Shown: positions 18,734 to 27,645, counted from the stretch's first letter. The stretch is 64,000 nucleotides of DNA from Kribbella aluminosa (GCF_017876295.1 NZ_JAGINT010000001.1:806001-870000); one strand, 5' to 3'. The notes: a model not told the origin generated them from the letters alone. A program made the numbers and translations.

Positions 18734-20431
18734 TCAGCCGGCGGCGGGCTTGATCGTCTTGAGGACGATGCCGGCGTCCCACGCCTTCCAGGCCGCGGGC
18801 AGAACGTACAGGTTGTCCTTGGTCGGCCAGCCGGTCGCGCGGGAGGTGTTGAACTCGGTGAGCATCGAGTTCACGTACACCGGGATGTACGGCAGCTGAT
18901 CCGCGACGATGCCCTGGATCTTCGCGTACGCCGCCTTCTGCGCGGCCTGGTCCGTGGTCCCCGCGGCCGCCGTGAGAGCGGCGTCGACGGCCGGGTTCGA
19001 GAACCGGGACTGGTTACCGGCCGAGGCGCTCTTGCCGACCGGCGCGGTGTTCGTGGTGGCGAGCTTGCTGTCGTAGGTGAAGTACGGGTTCGTGGACGCA
19101 CCGAGGCCGACCGAGTCCAGCGACAGCTGGAACTTGCCGTTGGTCTGCGCGGCGTTCCACTCGTTCCAGGACACCTGGCTGGGCTTGAGCTCGATGCCGA
19201 TCGCGGCGAGCTGCTGCTTGAGGGTGTCGTTGATCAGGATGTAGTCGCTCCACCCGGTGACGGTCTGCACGGTCAGCGAGAGGCGTTTTCCGTCCTTCGT
19301 CCGTACGCCGTCACCGCCCTTCGTCCAGCCGGCCGCGTCGAGGGCCTTGTTCGCCGCGTCGGTGTCGGCGCTCTGCGGGAGCTTCGCCGTACCGGCGTCC
19401 GCGATCCAGTTGTCGTCGCGGCCCGGGAGCAGCATCGTCGGCGACCCGACACCCGCGACACCACCGCCGGCCAGCTTCGCCAGCTGCTCGCGGTTCATCG
19501 CCAGCGAGATCGCCTTGCGTACGGCGGGATCCGTCTGCGGGCCGGTGCAGCCGAGGGCGGGGTTCGAGCAGGTCACGATGACGGTCGTCATCACGGGCGT
19601 GTTCACGTAGGTCAGGTTCTTGCCGGACTTCATGATGTTGTCGATGCCCGGCAGGTACGCGCTAGCCCAGTCGACCTTGCCCGCGACGAGTGCGGCGCTC
19701 GCGGCGTCCGCGGACGTGACCGGGAGGTACCGCACCTCCTTGATGGTCGGCTTGCCCGCTTCCCAGTACTGGTCGTTCTTGGTCAGTACGAAGCTCTGCG
19801 GCGTGTAGGACTTCACCTTGAACGGGCCGGTGCCCACCGGGTCCTTGTTGAGGTTCGTCGTCGGGTCCAAGATGTCCTTCCAGATGTGCTCGGGCACGAT
19901 CGCCTGGTTGGCGAGCACGGCCGGCTCCTGCATCAGGGACTTGGACTTGAAGGTCAGTACGGCGGTGTCGTCGGAGGTCGCCTTCGCGATGGCGGCGAGC
20001 CCGGACGGGTTCAGGGCGGGCGTCTTCGCGACCAGGTTGAACGTGAAAGCTACATCCTTCGCGGTGAACGGCTGGCCGTCGTTCCACTTCACGTCGTGCC
20101 GGGTCTTGATGGTGAGCTCGGTACCGGCGGCGTTCCAGGAGAAGCCCGACGCGAGGACGGGCGTCGGCTCCGACTGCTTCGCGAAGTTGTACCAGTACAG
20201 GGGCTCGTAGATGACGCCTAGCGTCGGCTGCAGCGCCGTACTGCTGAACGGGTTGAAGTTCTCGGTAGTGATGTCGCCGGCCGCGACCGTGATCGAGGCG
20301 TCCTTGGCGGCGCCCTGGTTGCCGGTGGCGGCGCCGTTGCAGGCGGCGAGCAGCAGGGCGGCGACGGTCGCGACGGCAGCGGCGCTCACCAGGCGCCGTC
20401 CGCGGGTACCTCTCGTCGGGTTCCGGAGCAT
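18734..20431 (-). CDS. Extracellular solute-binding lipoprotein, family 5
   Basis: A 565-residue lipoprotein. Residues 1-33 are a signal peptide with a twin-arginine-like RGRR and the lipobox LLLAAC. The mature protein has SBP_bac_5 features: NFNPFSSTALQPTLGVIYEP, a VKWNDGQPFTAKDVAFTF segment, and GTGPFKVKSY. ATG at 20431 is preferred over the upstream in-frame codon at 20470 because GGAAAGGA sits eight bases before it. It captures an oligopeptide or, given the ROK regulator, more likely an oligosaccharide for the four downstream transporter subunits. Confidence 0.93.
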   Translation of the reverse strand: MLRNPTRGTRGRRLVSAAAVATVAALLLAACNGAATGNQGAAKDASITVAAGDITTENFNPFSSTALQPTLGVIYEPLYWYNFAKQSEPTPVLASGFSWNAAGTELTIKTRHDVKWNDGQPFTAKDVAFTFNLVAKTPALNPSGLAAIAKATSDDTAVLTFKSKSLMQEPAVLANQAIVPEHIWKDILDPTTNLNKDPVGTGPFKVKSYTPQSFVLTKNDQYWEAGKPTIKEVRYLPVTSADAASAALVAGKVDWASAYLPGIDNIMKSGKNLTYVNTPVMTTVIVTCSNPALGCTGPQTDPAVRKAISLAMNREQLAKLAGGGVAGVGSPTMLLPGRDDNWIADAGTAKLPQSADTDAANKALDAAGWTKGGDGVRTKDGKRLSLTVQTVTGWSDYILINDTLKQQLAAIGIELKPSQVSWNEWNAAQTNGKFQLSLDSVGLGASTNPYFTYDSKLATTNTAPVGKSASAGNQSRFSNPAVDAALTAAAGTTDQAAQKAAYAKIQGIVADQLPYIPVYVNSMLTEFNTSRATGWPTKDNLYVLPAAWKAWDAGIVLKTIKPAAG

Positions 20432-20500
20432 TGATCGATTCCTTTCCAACGCGGTCTTCGAACGCGTCACCCGGCACCCGCCAGGGAAGCTGGCCGTAAC

Positions 20501-20517
20501 TTAGTTCGCCTAACAAA
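20501..20517. promoter_or_regulatory. Candidate ROK operator upstream of the binding-protein gene
   Basis: TTAG-TTCGC-CTAA (20501-20513) is an inverted repeat continuing to CCTAACAAA (20509-20517). The same 9-mer, on the other strand as TTTGTTAGG, occurs in front of the ROK gene at 21811-21819. It lies 70 bp upstream of the lipoprotein start. Confidence 0.45.
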
Positions 20518-20578
20518 GAAGGCGCAAGAGGTCAGTGCGGTAACGATTCGGACAGCCCGGGCTGCGGAAGGTGACCGG

Positions 20579-21787
20579 CTACGCGGAGATCGCGCGCCCG
20601 GAGCGGAGCATCATCAGCGCGGCGCCGATCGCGGCCGCGTCGTGACCGCGCTCGTCCAGCACCACCTCGGTGTTCACGGCCCGCCCGAACGCGGAGCTCA
20701 TGATCCGGTCCTGGATGATCGGCAGGTAGATCGTCCCGGCGACGGCGAACGCCGGCCCGGTCAGCACCAGCAGCTGGACGTCGTACATGTTGGTGATCGT
20801 CTGCGCGCCGAGCGCCAGCCAGGACGCCGAGTCCTTGAGGATCGCCTCGGCCCGCGAGTCCCCGGTCAGCGCCAGCCGGGCGATGGCGGCGAACGCCGCG
20901 ACCCCGGTACGTCGCTGTGAGCCGAGGTCGAGGCCTGCGGCCCGCGCCTTCGCGACGACCGTGGCGGGACCGGCGATCGCCTCCAGGCAGCCGGTACTCC
21001 CGCACCAGCACCGCGGGCCGCCGATCTGCACGCAGACGTGGCCGACCTCGCCGGCGTTGCCGTGCGCGCCCTGGTAGACGTGGCCGTTCAGCCGCAGACC
21101 CGAGCCGATGCCCTCGCTCATGAACAGCCCGGCCATCACCGACACGTCGTGGCTGGTGGTGAGCCGGGTGCCCGCGGCGGCCGCGGTCGCGTCGTTCTCG
21201 AGCAGCGCCGGCAGACCGAGCCGTTCCTCGAGGCGCTGGTGGATCGGGAAGCCGATCCAGTTCGCCATGCTCGGCGGGGCCGAGGTGACGCCGAGGTTGC
21301 GGATCAGCGGGCCGGGGCAGACGAACCCGAGCCCGAGGATCAGGCCCGGGTCGACGCCCGCGCGCTCGATCAGCTCGGTGGTCTCGGTGCCGATCCGTTC
21401 CACCACCTGCGCCGGGTCGCTCTCGTCGCCGGGCCCGTCCCGCCGCCAGCGCGCCAGTACCCCGCCGGCGTAGTCGACCAGCACGTACGTCAGGCTGTCC
21501 GGGCTCAGGTGGACGCCGACGACGTACCGGGCGGCGGCGCGGATCCGCAGCAGCGTGCGAGGCTTGCCGCCGGTGGACGAGCCGCGGCCGGCCTCGTCGA
21601 CCAGGCCGTCGTCGATCAGCCGCCGGACCAGCGTGGTGACCGAAGGGGCGGTGAGGCCGGTGATCTGGGTGAGTTCCACCCTGCTGACCGTGCCCGCGGA
21701 GCGGATGCTGTCCACGATGAGGGCACGGCTGTTCGTCGGTGCCGGGTCGTAGCCCGGCGATCGCGACGCGTCGCTGACCTGCTGCAT
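20579..21787 (-). CDS. ROK-family transcriptional regulator
   Basis: A 402-residue protein. The N-terminal winged HTH (about residues 20-75) contains NSRALIVDSIRSAGTVSRVE and GLTAPSVTTLVRRLIDDGLV. The ROK sugar-kinase-like domain has LGFVCPGPL, GHVYQGAHGNAGEVGHV and the zinc-binding CWCGSTGCLEA. ROK repressors release DNA on binding a sugar or sugar phosphate. It lies upstream of and in the same direction as the Opp-type ABC operon, with a shared putative operator, so it probably controls that operon and itself. Confidence 0.93.
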   Translation of the reverse strand: MQQVSDASRSPGYDPAPTNSRALIVDSIRSAGTVSRVELTQITGLTAPSVTTLVRRLIDDGLVDEAGRGSSTGGKPRTLLRIRAAARYVVGVHLSPDSLTYVLVDYAGGVLARWRRDGPGDESDPAQVVERIGTETTELIERAGVDPGLILGLGFVCPGPLIRNLGVTSAPPSMANWIGFPIHQRLEERLGLPALLENDATAAAAGTRLTTSHDVSVMAGLFMSEGIGSGLRLNGHVYQGAHGNAGEVGHVCVQIGGPRCWCGSTGCLEAIAGPATVVAKARAAGLDLGSQRRTGVAAFAAIARLALTGDSRAEAILKDSASWLALGAQTITNMYDVQLLVLTGPAFAVAGTIYLPIIQDRIMSSAFGRAVNTEVVLDERGHDAAAIGAALMMLRSGRAISA

Positions 21788-21810
21788 CGGAACATCCGCA
21801 ATCTGTCGAG

Positions 21811-21819
21811 TTTGTTAGG
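21811..21819. promoter_or_regulatory. Second copy of the putative ROK half-site
   Basis: TTTGTTAGG lies in the 70-bp gap between the divergent ROK and LacI-like genes, identical (other strand) to the site at 20509-20517. Position fits autoregulation and possible control of the divergent gene. Confidence 0.35.
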
Positions 21820-21857
21820 TCTGTGAATATAGTGGCTTCGGTCTTGGAGGGCAGTGT

Positions 21858-22724
21858 ATGCAGCAGCAGACGGCGCGCGAGCGGATCGCGGGGCTGGTAC
21901 TGGCGCGTCCCGGGCGGTTGCTCGGGATGGAGCCGTTCATGGCCGACGTCGTCCAGGGGATCGAGGAGGTCTTCGCCGGACGCGGCTGCAGCCTGCTGAT
22001 CGAGTTCGCCGCGGACATTACCGCCGAGCTCGAGATCTGGCGGCGCTGGGTGCCGAACCGGCACGTCGACGGCATCGTGATGGTCGACCTGCGGGCCACC
22101 GACCCGCGGCTGGACGAGCTGCAGCGGCTAGGCGTACCGGCGGTGCTGCTCGGCGGCCCGGAGCTGAAGGTGCCGATCACGAACGTACTGGTCGACAACG
22201 CCGAGGGCGCCCGCGCCGCGGTCCGGGCGCTGGCAGACCTCGGGCATCGTGACATCGCCCGGGTGAGCGGCCCGCGGGACATGCTGCACTGCCAGGCGCG
22301 CGACGACGCGTTCATGGCGACCTGCGCGGAGCGGGACGTGCGGGGGCGGGTGATCGAGGGGGACTACTCGGAGGACTCCGGGCGGGACGCCATGCACCAG
22401 CTGCTCACCGGCAGCCGGGTCCCGACGGGCGTCGTCTACGACAACGACCTGATGGCGATCGGCGGCCTGGCGGCGGCGAAGGAGCTGGGGGTGGCGGTTC
22501 CCGAGCGGCTCTCGGTGATCGCCTGGGACGACACCGCGGTGGCGCGGCTGGCCACGCCACCGCTCAGCGTCGTGACAGTCGACGTCCACGGACTGGGCAC
22601 GATCGTGGGTGAAGCGATCCTCAACGTGATGCAGGGAGCGGCGCCGACGACGTACCAGCTCCCCAAGCCGACGATCCGCCTGGATCGCTCCACCGCGAGA
22701 TCAGTCCAGGCCGACCGCCGCTAG
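21858..22724 (+). CDS. LacI-type ligand-binding protein lacking the DNA-binding domain
   Basis: A 288-residue protein that aligns by eye with the C-terminal effector domain of LacI/GalR repressors: RIAGLVLARPGRLLGMEPF, VDGIVMVDLRATDPRLDEL, LADLGHRDIARVSGP, and the C-terminal LSVIAWDDTAVARLATPPLS. No helix-turn-helix precedes it. Only 70 bp separate it from the divergent ROK start, and GGAGGG gives it its own ribosome-binding site at the ATG. It has no signal peptide. It may be a cytoplasmic sugar sensor or a decayed repressor. It ends overlapping the next, convergent gene by 24 bp. Confidence 0.8.
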   Translation: MQQQTARERIAGLVLARPGRLLGMEPFMADVVQGIEEVFAGRGCSLLIEFAADITAELEIWRRWVPNRHVDGIVMVDLRATDPRLDELQRLGVPAVLLGGPELKVPITNVLVDNAEGARAAVRALADLGHRDIARVSGPRDMLHCQARDDAFMATCAERDVRGRVIEGDYSEDSGRDAMHQLLTGSRVPTGVVYDNDLMAIGGLAAAKELGVAVPERLSVIAWDDTAVARLATPPLSVVTVDVHGLGTIVGEAILNVMQGAAPTTYQLPKPTIRLDRSTARSVQADRR

Positions 22725-23777
22725 CGGGTTGGTCCAGGACTTCAGGGCTGCCAGTAGGTCGGGGTTCTGGGTCGTCGAGAGCGCCTCGGTGTGGGCCTCG
22801 CTGATGATGTCGGTGATGCGGATCGGTACGCCGGTGTTCGCCGAGCGTACGGCGGCTTCGACCATCGCGATGCTGACCACGTTCGAGTGGACCTCGGACT
22901 GGGGTGTGGTCGACGTACGGACAGCGTTGACGAACTCCGCGAGGGAGCCGGCGATCTCCTCGGGTTCTTCCCCGAGGGAAGCCGGTACGTCGGGTTCCGC
23001 GACCGGGGGGTTGTCGCCGTCCCAGGTCGCCGTACCGCCTGGGGTGCTGGCGCGCCAGAGGCCGTTCCAGGACGTCTCGAGGCCGGGGGCGCACCAGCTG
23101 CCGACGAAGGTGAAGCGGGTGCCGTCGGCGTACGTGAAGATCGCGGACGCGGCGGCGTTGCCGTCGAACCAGCTCCAGGACGGGTTGTACGAGTCGCAGT
23201 ACACCGACACCGGTTCGGACCCGATCAGCTTGCGGGACAGGTCGAACTGGTGGATCGCCATGTCGACGAGCAGCGGCTCGGCCATCCGCTCGCGGAAGCC
23301 GCTGAAGTGCGGGGCCTTGTAGAACTCGCAGGACAGCGTGCCGATCGGTCCGAGCTCGGCGAGCTGCCGCTGGAACGCCTCGACGGCGCGGAAGTACCGC
23401 CGGGACTGCGACACCATCAGCAGCTGGCCGCTCACCTCGGACGCGGCCGCCATCTGCAGACACTCGCGGACAGTTTCCGCCAGCGGTTTCTCGCACAGCA
23501 CCGGAAGTCCGCGCAGCAAGGCATCCACGCTGACCTTCGGATGCGCCACCGGGACGGTCACGTCGATCACCGCGTCCGCCCGATCGGTCAGCTCGTCGAT
23601 CGAGGCCGCGACCGGCACGTCGGGGTGGCCGTTCTCGGCGGCTGCCGTGCGGGCCACGTCGACGTCGAGGTCGACCAGGCCCACCAGTACGACGTCGGGG
23701 TTGGCGGCGATGGTGCGCAGCCAGGCGCGGCCCATCCCGCCGGCTCCGACCTGCAGCAGGCGTAGGGGTTCAGGCAT
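22701..23777 (-). CDS. Gfo/Idh/MocA family oxidoreductase
   Basis: A 358-residue NAD(P)-dependent sugar or cyclitol dehydrogenase-like protein. The N-terminal Rossmann fold begins RLLQVGAGGMGRAWLRTI. CEKPLAETVREC supplies the conserved EKP substrate/cofactor-site Lys, and the C-terminal domain carries VDMAIHQFDLSRKL with the catalytic-type D/H. ATG at 23777 is chosen for the MPEPLRLLQVG start. It overlaps the upstream ThuA gene by 8 bp. Together with ThuA and a sugar ABC importer this is a common carbohydrate-oxidation set (compare 3-keto-glycoside pathways); the substrate is unknown. Confidence 0.9.
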   Translation of the reverse strand: MPEPLRLLQVGAGGMGRAWLRTIAANPDVVLVGLVDLDVDVARTAAAENGHPDVPVAASIDELTDRADAVIDVTVPVAHPKVSVDALLRGLPVLCEKPLAETVRECLQMAAASEVSGQLLMVSQSRRYFRAVEAFQRQLAELGPIGTLSCEFYKAPHFSGFRERMAEPLLVDMAIHQFDLSRKLIGSEPVSVYCDSYNPSWSWFDGNAAASAIFTYADGTRFTFVGSWCAPGLETSWNGLWRASTPGGTATWDGDNPPVAEPDVPASLGEEPEEIAGSLAEFVNAVRTSTTPQSEVHSNVVSIAMVEAAVRSANTGVPIRITDIISEAHTEALSTTQNPDLLAALKSWTNPLAAVGLD

Positions 23778-24537
23778 CGGCAGGCTCCTCGATGGGTCCG
23801 GTGTACCCGTGTCCGTTGAAGAAATCGTCGGTCTCGTAGCGCAGCAGCGTCGGCAGTTCACGCTTCGGCAGGTCCGTGCGGGCCCAGGCGACGCCGTTCG
23901 CGATCACCTTACGGATGTCCTTGTGGTGGTACACCGGGTAGTCCTGGTCGCCGGGGGAGAAGTAGAAGATCTTGCCGTGCCCGCGGCGGAACGTGCAGCC
24001 GGAGCGGAACACCTCGCCGCCGGAGAACGAGGACACGAAGACCAGCTCGTCCGGCACCGGGATGTCGAAGAACTCGCCGTACATCTCCTGCTGCTCGATC
24101 TCGATCGGGTGCGGTACGCCCTGGGCGATCGGGTGCGTGGGGTTGACCGTCCAGACCAGTTCGCGGTCCCGCTCGCTGCGCCAGCGGAGCGTGCAGGTGG
24201 TGCCCATCAGCTTGCCGAAGATCTTCGACCAGTGGCCGGAGTGCAGCACCACGAGGCCCATCCCGGCCAGCACGTGCTGGTACACGCGCTCGACCACCTT
24301 GTCGTCGACCTCGCCGTGTGCGGCGTGGCCCCACCAGACCAGGACGTCGGACTGGGCCAGCACCTCTTCGGTGAGGCCGTGCTCGGGTTCGTCGAGGGTA
24401 GTGGTGGAGACCTTGACGTCGGGCAGGTTCTCGGCGATCCCGGCCGCGATGGCCGAGTGCATGCCGTCGGGATAGATCTCCCGGACGTGCGGCTCGACCT
24501 GCTCGTGCCGGTTCTCGCCCCAGACAAGTACGTTCAT
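23770..24537 (-). CDS. ThuA-like domain protein
   Basis: A 255-residue protein of the ThuA family (class I glutamine amidotransferase-like fold). It shows MNVLVWGENRHEQVEPHV, DVLVWWGHAAHGEVDD, GLVVLHSGHWSKIF and the C-terminal HGKIFYFSPGDQDYPVYHH. ThuA proteins occur with sugar importers and dehydrogenases; their chemistry is linked to 3-keto sugar metabolism but not settled here. It sits between the ABC permease and the Gfo/Idh/MocA gene, so acts in the same pathway. Confidence 0.88.
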   Translation of the reverse strand: MNVLVWGENRHEQVEPHVREIYPDGMHSAIAAGIAENLPDVKVSTTTLDEPEHGLTEEVLAQSDVLVWWGHAAHGEVDDKVVERVYQHVLAGMGLVVLHSGHWSKIFGKLMGTTCTLRWRSERDRELVWTVNPTHPIAQGVPHPIEIEQQEMYGEFFDIPVPDELVFVSSFSGGEVFRSGCTFRRGHGKIFYFSPGDQDYPVYHHKDIRKVIANGVAWARTDLPKRELPTLLRYETDDFFNGHGYTGPIEEPADA

Positions 24538-24556
24538 TTGTTGGTATCCCCAATGG

Positions 24557-25357
24557 TCATTTGACGGCGCCGCCGATCGCACCGGCGGCGATGTACTTCT
24601 GCGCGGCGATCAGCAGCACGACGGCCGGGATCGCCGAGAGCACCGCGGTCGCCATCACCGCGTTCCAGTTCTGCACCTGGGTGCCGAGGTACTGGTAGAT
24701 CCCGAGCGTCACCGGCCGGACGCCGCCCTTCGTGGTCAGCGTCAGCGCGAACAGGAAATCGCTCCAGGAAAACAGGAAACTGAACAGTCCGGCGGTGATC
24801 AGCGAGTTCCTGCTGATCGGCAGCACGATCGCCACGAACGCCCGGAACAGGCCGGCCCCGTCCACCCGCGCGGCCTCCACCAGCGACGGCGGCAGCGAGA
24901 GCATGAACGACCGCAGGATCAGGATCGCGAACGGGATCCCGCTGGCGCAGTTCGCGATGATCAGGCCCGGGATCGAGTTCAGCAGCCCGATCCGCTCGTA
25001 CGCCGTGTAGAGCGCGTTCGCGATCACGATGCCGGGGATCATCTGCGAGATCAGGATCGCGAGCAGCCCGACCGACACCCAGCGGGACCGGAACTGGGAG
25101 AGCGCGTACGCACACGGCGTCGCGATCGCCAGGCTCAGGACCACGGTGCCGGCCGCGATGATCATGCTGGTGACGAGGTTCCCGCCCTGCTCGTCGAGCG
25201 CCCGTTTGTAGCCGGAAAACGTTGGATGCAACGGCAGGAAACCGGCCGTCAGCGTGTTTCCGGACGGCTGCAGCGAGGCGTTCAGCATCCAGTAGACCGG
25301 GAACAGCATCACGCACAGGATCAGCACCCCGATGACGGTGTACGCCGTACGTCGCAT
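24557..25357 (-). CDS. Carbohydrate ABC transporter permease, MalG type
   Basis: A 266-residue membrane protein with six hydrophobic segments, beginning MRRTAYTVIGVLILCVMLFPVYW. The EAA motif is in LVEAARVDGAGLFRAFVAIVLP, the CUT1 (MalG) hallmark. It pairs with the MalF-type permease 21 bp upstream. No ATPase gene is in this operon, so a shared MsiK-type ATPase elsewhere presumably powers it, as is usual in actinobacteria. Confidence 0.93.
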   Translation of the reverse strand: MRRTAYTVIGVLILCVMLFPVYWMLNASLQPSGNTLTAGFLPLHPTFSGYKRALDEQGGNLVTSMIIAAGTVVLSLAIATPCAYALSQFRSRWVSVGLLAILISQMIPGIVIANALYTAYERIGLLNSIPGLIIANCASGIPFAILILRSFMLSLPPSLVEAARVDGAGLFRAFVAIVLPISRNSLITAGLFSFLFSWSDFLFALTLTTKGGVRPVTLGIYQYLGTQVQNWNAVMATAVLSAIPAVVLLIAAQKYIAAGAIGGAVK

Positions 25358-25378
25358 CGTGCCCCTCCTACTCGTCTG

Positions 25379-26326
25379 TTATTCGTCGACAGCGCGACGG
25401 CTGCCGCGCAGGTAGAAGATCGCGAACACGAACGAGATCGCGATCAGGATGTTGGACAGCGCCGCGCCCTGGCCGAACCGGAAGTCCACGAACGACTTCT
25501 CGTAGGACTGGGTGGCCAGCGTCTGGGTCGCGTTCGCCGGGCCGCCGCCGGTGAGGCCGAGGATGATGTCCAGGACCTTGATCGTGTAGACGACGCCGAG
25601 CATCAGCAGCACGCTCGCCACCGAGCGCAGGTTCGGCCAGGTGATGTACCAGAACGAGCGCCACCCGGTCGCGCCGTCCAGCTGGCCGGCCTCGTAGAGC
25701 TCGTCCGGGATCTCCGAGAGACCGGAGTACAGCAGCGTCACGTTGAACGGGATGCCGATCCAGATGTTCACGCCGATCACCGCGATCAGCGCGACCGACG
25801 GCGAGTTCAGCCACGGCACCGGGTCGTTGACGACGTGCAGCCCGATCAGCGTCCGGTTCAGGATGCCGCTGTCCTGCTCGAGGATCGACCGCCAGGTCGC
25901 GCTGGACACGATCAGCGGCAGCAGCCACGGCAGCAGCAACAGCGACCGGAGCAGGCCGCTCAACGGAAAACGGTTTCGGAAAAACAGCGCGAGCCCGAGC
26001 CCGATCGCGAACTGGAAGGCGATCGAGCCGATCGTGAACAGCGCGGTGTTCAGCATCGCGTCCGAGAACAGCTTGTCGGTCACGACCGTGCGGTAGTTCT
26101 GCAGCCCGACCCACGGCGCGACGCCGGTGAAGAACGTCTTCAGCCCGTAGTCCTGCAGGCTCATCAGCAGGTTCTTCACCACCGGATAGCCGAACAGTCC
26201 GAGCATCGCCACCGCGGCCGGCAGCACGAACAGCACCTTGGTGAGGCTTTCGCCCCGGTGGTGCCGGCCGCGCACCCGCGCGCGGCCGGCCGTACTGGTA
26301 CGCGTCGTACGTGTGAGTGTCGCCAT
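25379..26326 (-). CDS. Carbohydrate ABC transporter permease, MalF type
   Basis: A 315-residue membrane protein with an Arg-rich N-terminus (about residues 1-30) and six membrane segments starting at LTKVLFVLPAAVAMLGLFGY. The EAA loop LYEAGQLDGATGWRSFWYITWP identifies a CUT1 MalF-type permease. It starts 6 bp after the binding-protein stop, so is cotranscribed with it. Confidence 0.93.
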   Translation of the reverse strand: MATLTRTTRTSTAGRARVRGRHHRGESLTKVLFVLPAAVAMLGLFGYPVVKNLLMSLQDYGLKTFFTGVAPWVGLQNYRTVVTDKLFSDAMLNTALFTIGSIAFQFAIGLGLALFFRNRFPLSGLLRSLLLLPWLLPLIVSSATWRSILEQDSGILNRTLIGLHVVNDPVPWLNSPSVALIAVIGVNIWIGIPFNVTLLYSGLSEIPDELYEAGQLDGATGWRSFWYITWPNLRSVASVLLMLGVVYTIKVLDIILGLTGGGPANATQTLATQSYEKSFVDFRFGQGAALSNILIAISFVFAIFYLRGSRRAVDE

Positions 26327-26332
26327 CGCCGA

Positions 26333-27562
26333 TCAGCCGCCGGAGGCCTGCTTGAAGGCGTCCTGGGCAGTGGCCTTACCGGTCAGCGCCAGCTGGATCG
26401 CCTGATAGATCACCTTGGCGGCGTCCGGCCACTTGTCGCCGAGCTTGCCGGTCCGCGAGCGGGCGGTCTTGACCTGCTCCGTGAAGGCCTTCATCGACGG
26501 GACCTGCTTCACGTACTCGTCGAGCAGCGCGGTCTTGGTCGGGATGGTGTACCGGGCCTTCGCCCAGGCCAGCTCGTTCGCGTCCGAGTTCAGGCACTTC
26601 ACGAAGTCGGCGGCCTTCTGCTGCTTGGCCTGGTCCTTGTTCAGCGGGACCGTCCAGGCCTCTCCACCCAGCGGCGCGACCGGCGTCTGATCCGGCTTGT
26701 TCAGCGGGAACGTGACCACGTCCCACTTGATCTTGGGATTCTTCTCCAGCGCCGGGATCTGCCACGGGCCGTTGACCATCATCGCGGTCTTGCCGGCGAT
26801 GAACTGGTCGTTGACGTCGCCCTGGGTCCAGTTGATGACGCTCTTCGACGCCGACCCCGACTTCACCAGGTCGACCCACAACTGCAGCGCATCGGCCACC
26901 TGCGGGCTGTTCAGGTTGGTCTCGTCGCCGCCGTTGGTCCACATCGCCGGCAGGAACTGCCAAGACCCTTCGTACGTCGCGTTCGCGTTGAACGCCATCC
27001 CGTACCGACCGGGCTTGGTGAGCTTCTTGGCCGCTGCCTTCAGCTCGTCCCAGGTCTTCGGCGGTTGGACGCCGGCCTCGGCCAGCATGTCCTTGTTGTA
27101 GAACAGCGCGATCGTGTTCGTCACCGGCGCCAGCCCGTAGAGCTTGCCCTGGTACGACGTCGCGTCGACCATGCCCTTGATGACGCCGTCCCCGTTCAGA
27201 CCCAGGTCGTTCAGCGGTGCCAGCGCACCGGTCGCCGCGATCTGCTGGACGTCGGGGTTGTCCAGCATCAGCACGTCGGGAAGCGTTTTCGACGACGCCT
27301 GCTGCAGCACTTTCTGGATCAAGGTGTCACCAGGCACCGTCTCCCGCTGGATCGTGATGCCGAGCTTCGACGCGCAGCCGTCGAGTCCCTTCTGTACAAG
27401 GGATTTGTCCGGCTCGTTGTTGTAGTAGTCCAGGATCGTGAGGCTCTTGACACTGTCGCCGGAGCTGGACGACTGGCCGCCGCCGTTGCTGCCGCAGGCG
27501 CCCAGCAGGAGCGACACCGTCGTCGCACCCGCCAGCGCGGCGGCGATCCGCTTGCTGATCAT
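26333..27562 (-). CDS. Sugar-binding lipoprotein, family 1 (CUT1)
   Basis: A 409-residue lipoprotein. The signal peptide MISKRIAAALAGATTVSLLL leads to the lipobox LLGAC. Features of SBP_bac_1 include ALAPLNDLGL, LYGLAPVTNTIALFYNKDML, PPKTWDELKAAAKKL and GKTAMMVNGPW. The ATG at 27562 has GAAGGAG nine bases upstream; an in-frame TTG six codons earlier would overlap the SD and is rejected. Two LacI-like operators lie in the divergent region ahead of it. Confidence 0.93.
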   Translation of the reverse strand: MISKRIAAALAGATTVSLLLGACGSNGGGQSSSSGDSVKSLTILDYYNNEPDKSLVQKGLDGCASKLGITIQRETVPGDTLIQKVLQQASSKTLPDVLMLDNPDVQQIAATGALAPLNDLGLNGDGVIKGMVDATSYQGKLYGLAPVTNTIALFYNKDMLAEAGVQPPKTWDELKAAAKKLTKPGRYGMAFNANATYEGSWQFLPAMWTNGGDETNLNSPQVADALQLWVDLVKSGSASKSVINWTQGDVNDQFIAGKTAMMVNGPWQIPALEKNPKIKWDVVTFPLNKPDQTPVAPLGGEAWTVPLNKDQAKQQKAADFVKCLNSDANELAWAKARYTIPTKTALLDEYVKQVPSMKAFTEQVKTARSRTGKLGDKWPDAAKVIYQAIQLALTGKATAQDAFKQASGG

Positions 27563-27576
27563 GACATCGGACTCCT

Positions 27577-27590
27577 TCAAAGCGTTTAAC
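27577..27590. promoter_or_regulatory. LacI-type operator, copy 1
   Basis: On the reverse strand this reads GTTAAACGCTTTGA, an imperfect palindrome around a central CG, the LacI/GalR signature. It lies 14 bp before the sugar-binding lipoprotein start and matches copy 2 at most positions. Confidence 0.55.
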
Positions 27591-27630
27591 CGATGGACGA
27601 GGGGCGGGGAGAGTTCCTTGTGGATTTGGC

Positions 27631-27645
27631 GGTAAACCGCTTAAC
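27631..27645. promoter_or_regulatory. LacI-type operator, copy 2
   Basis: On the reverse strand this reads GTTAAGCGGTTTACC. Aligned with copy 1 it gives GTTAARCGSTTT. The two sites are about 54 bp apart between the divergent lipoprotein and LacI genes, suiting cooperative repression or looping. Confidence 0.55.

Noticed and set aside
25226..27589. A 787-codon open frame opposite the sugar ABC permease and binding-protein genes
   Set aside because: Same antisense effect; composition is Arg/His/Val/Gln-rich and it crosses three well-supported genes on the other strand.
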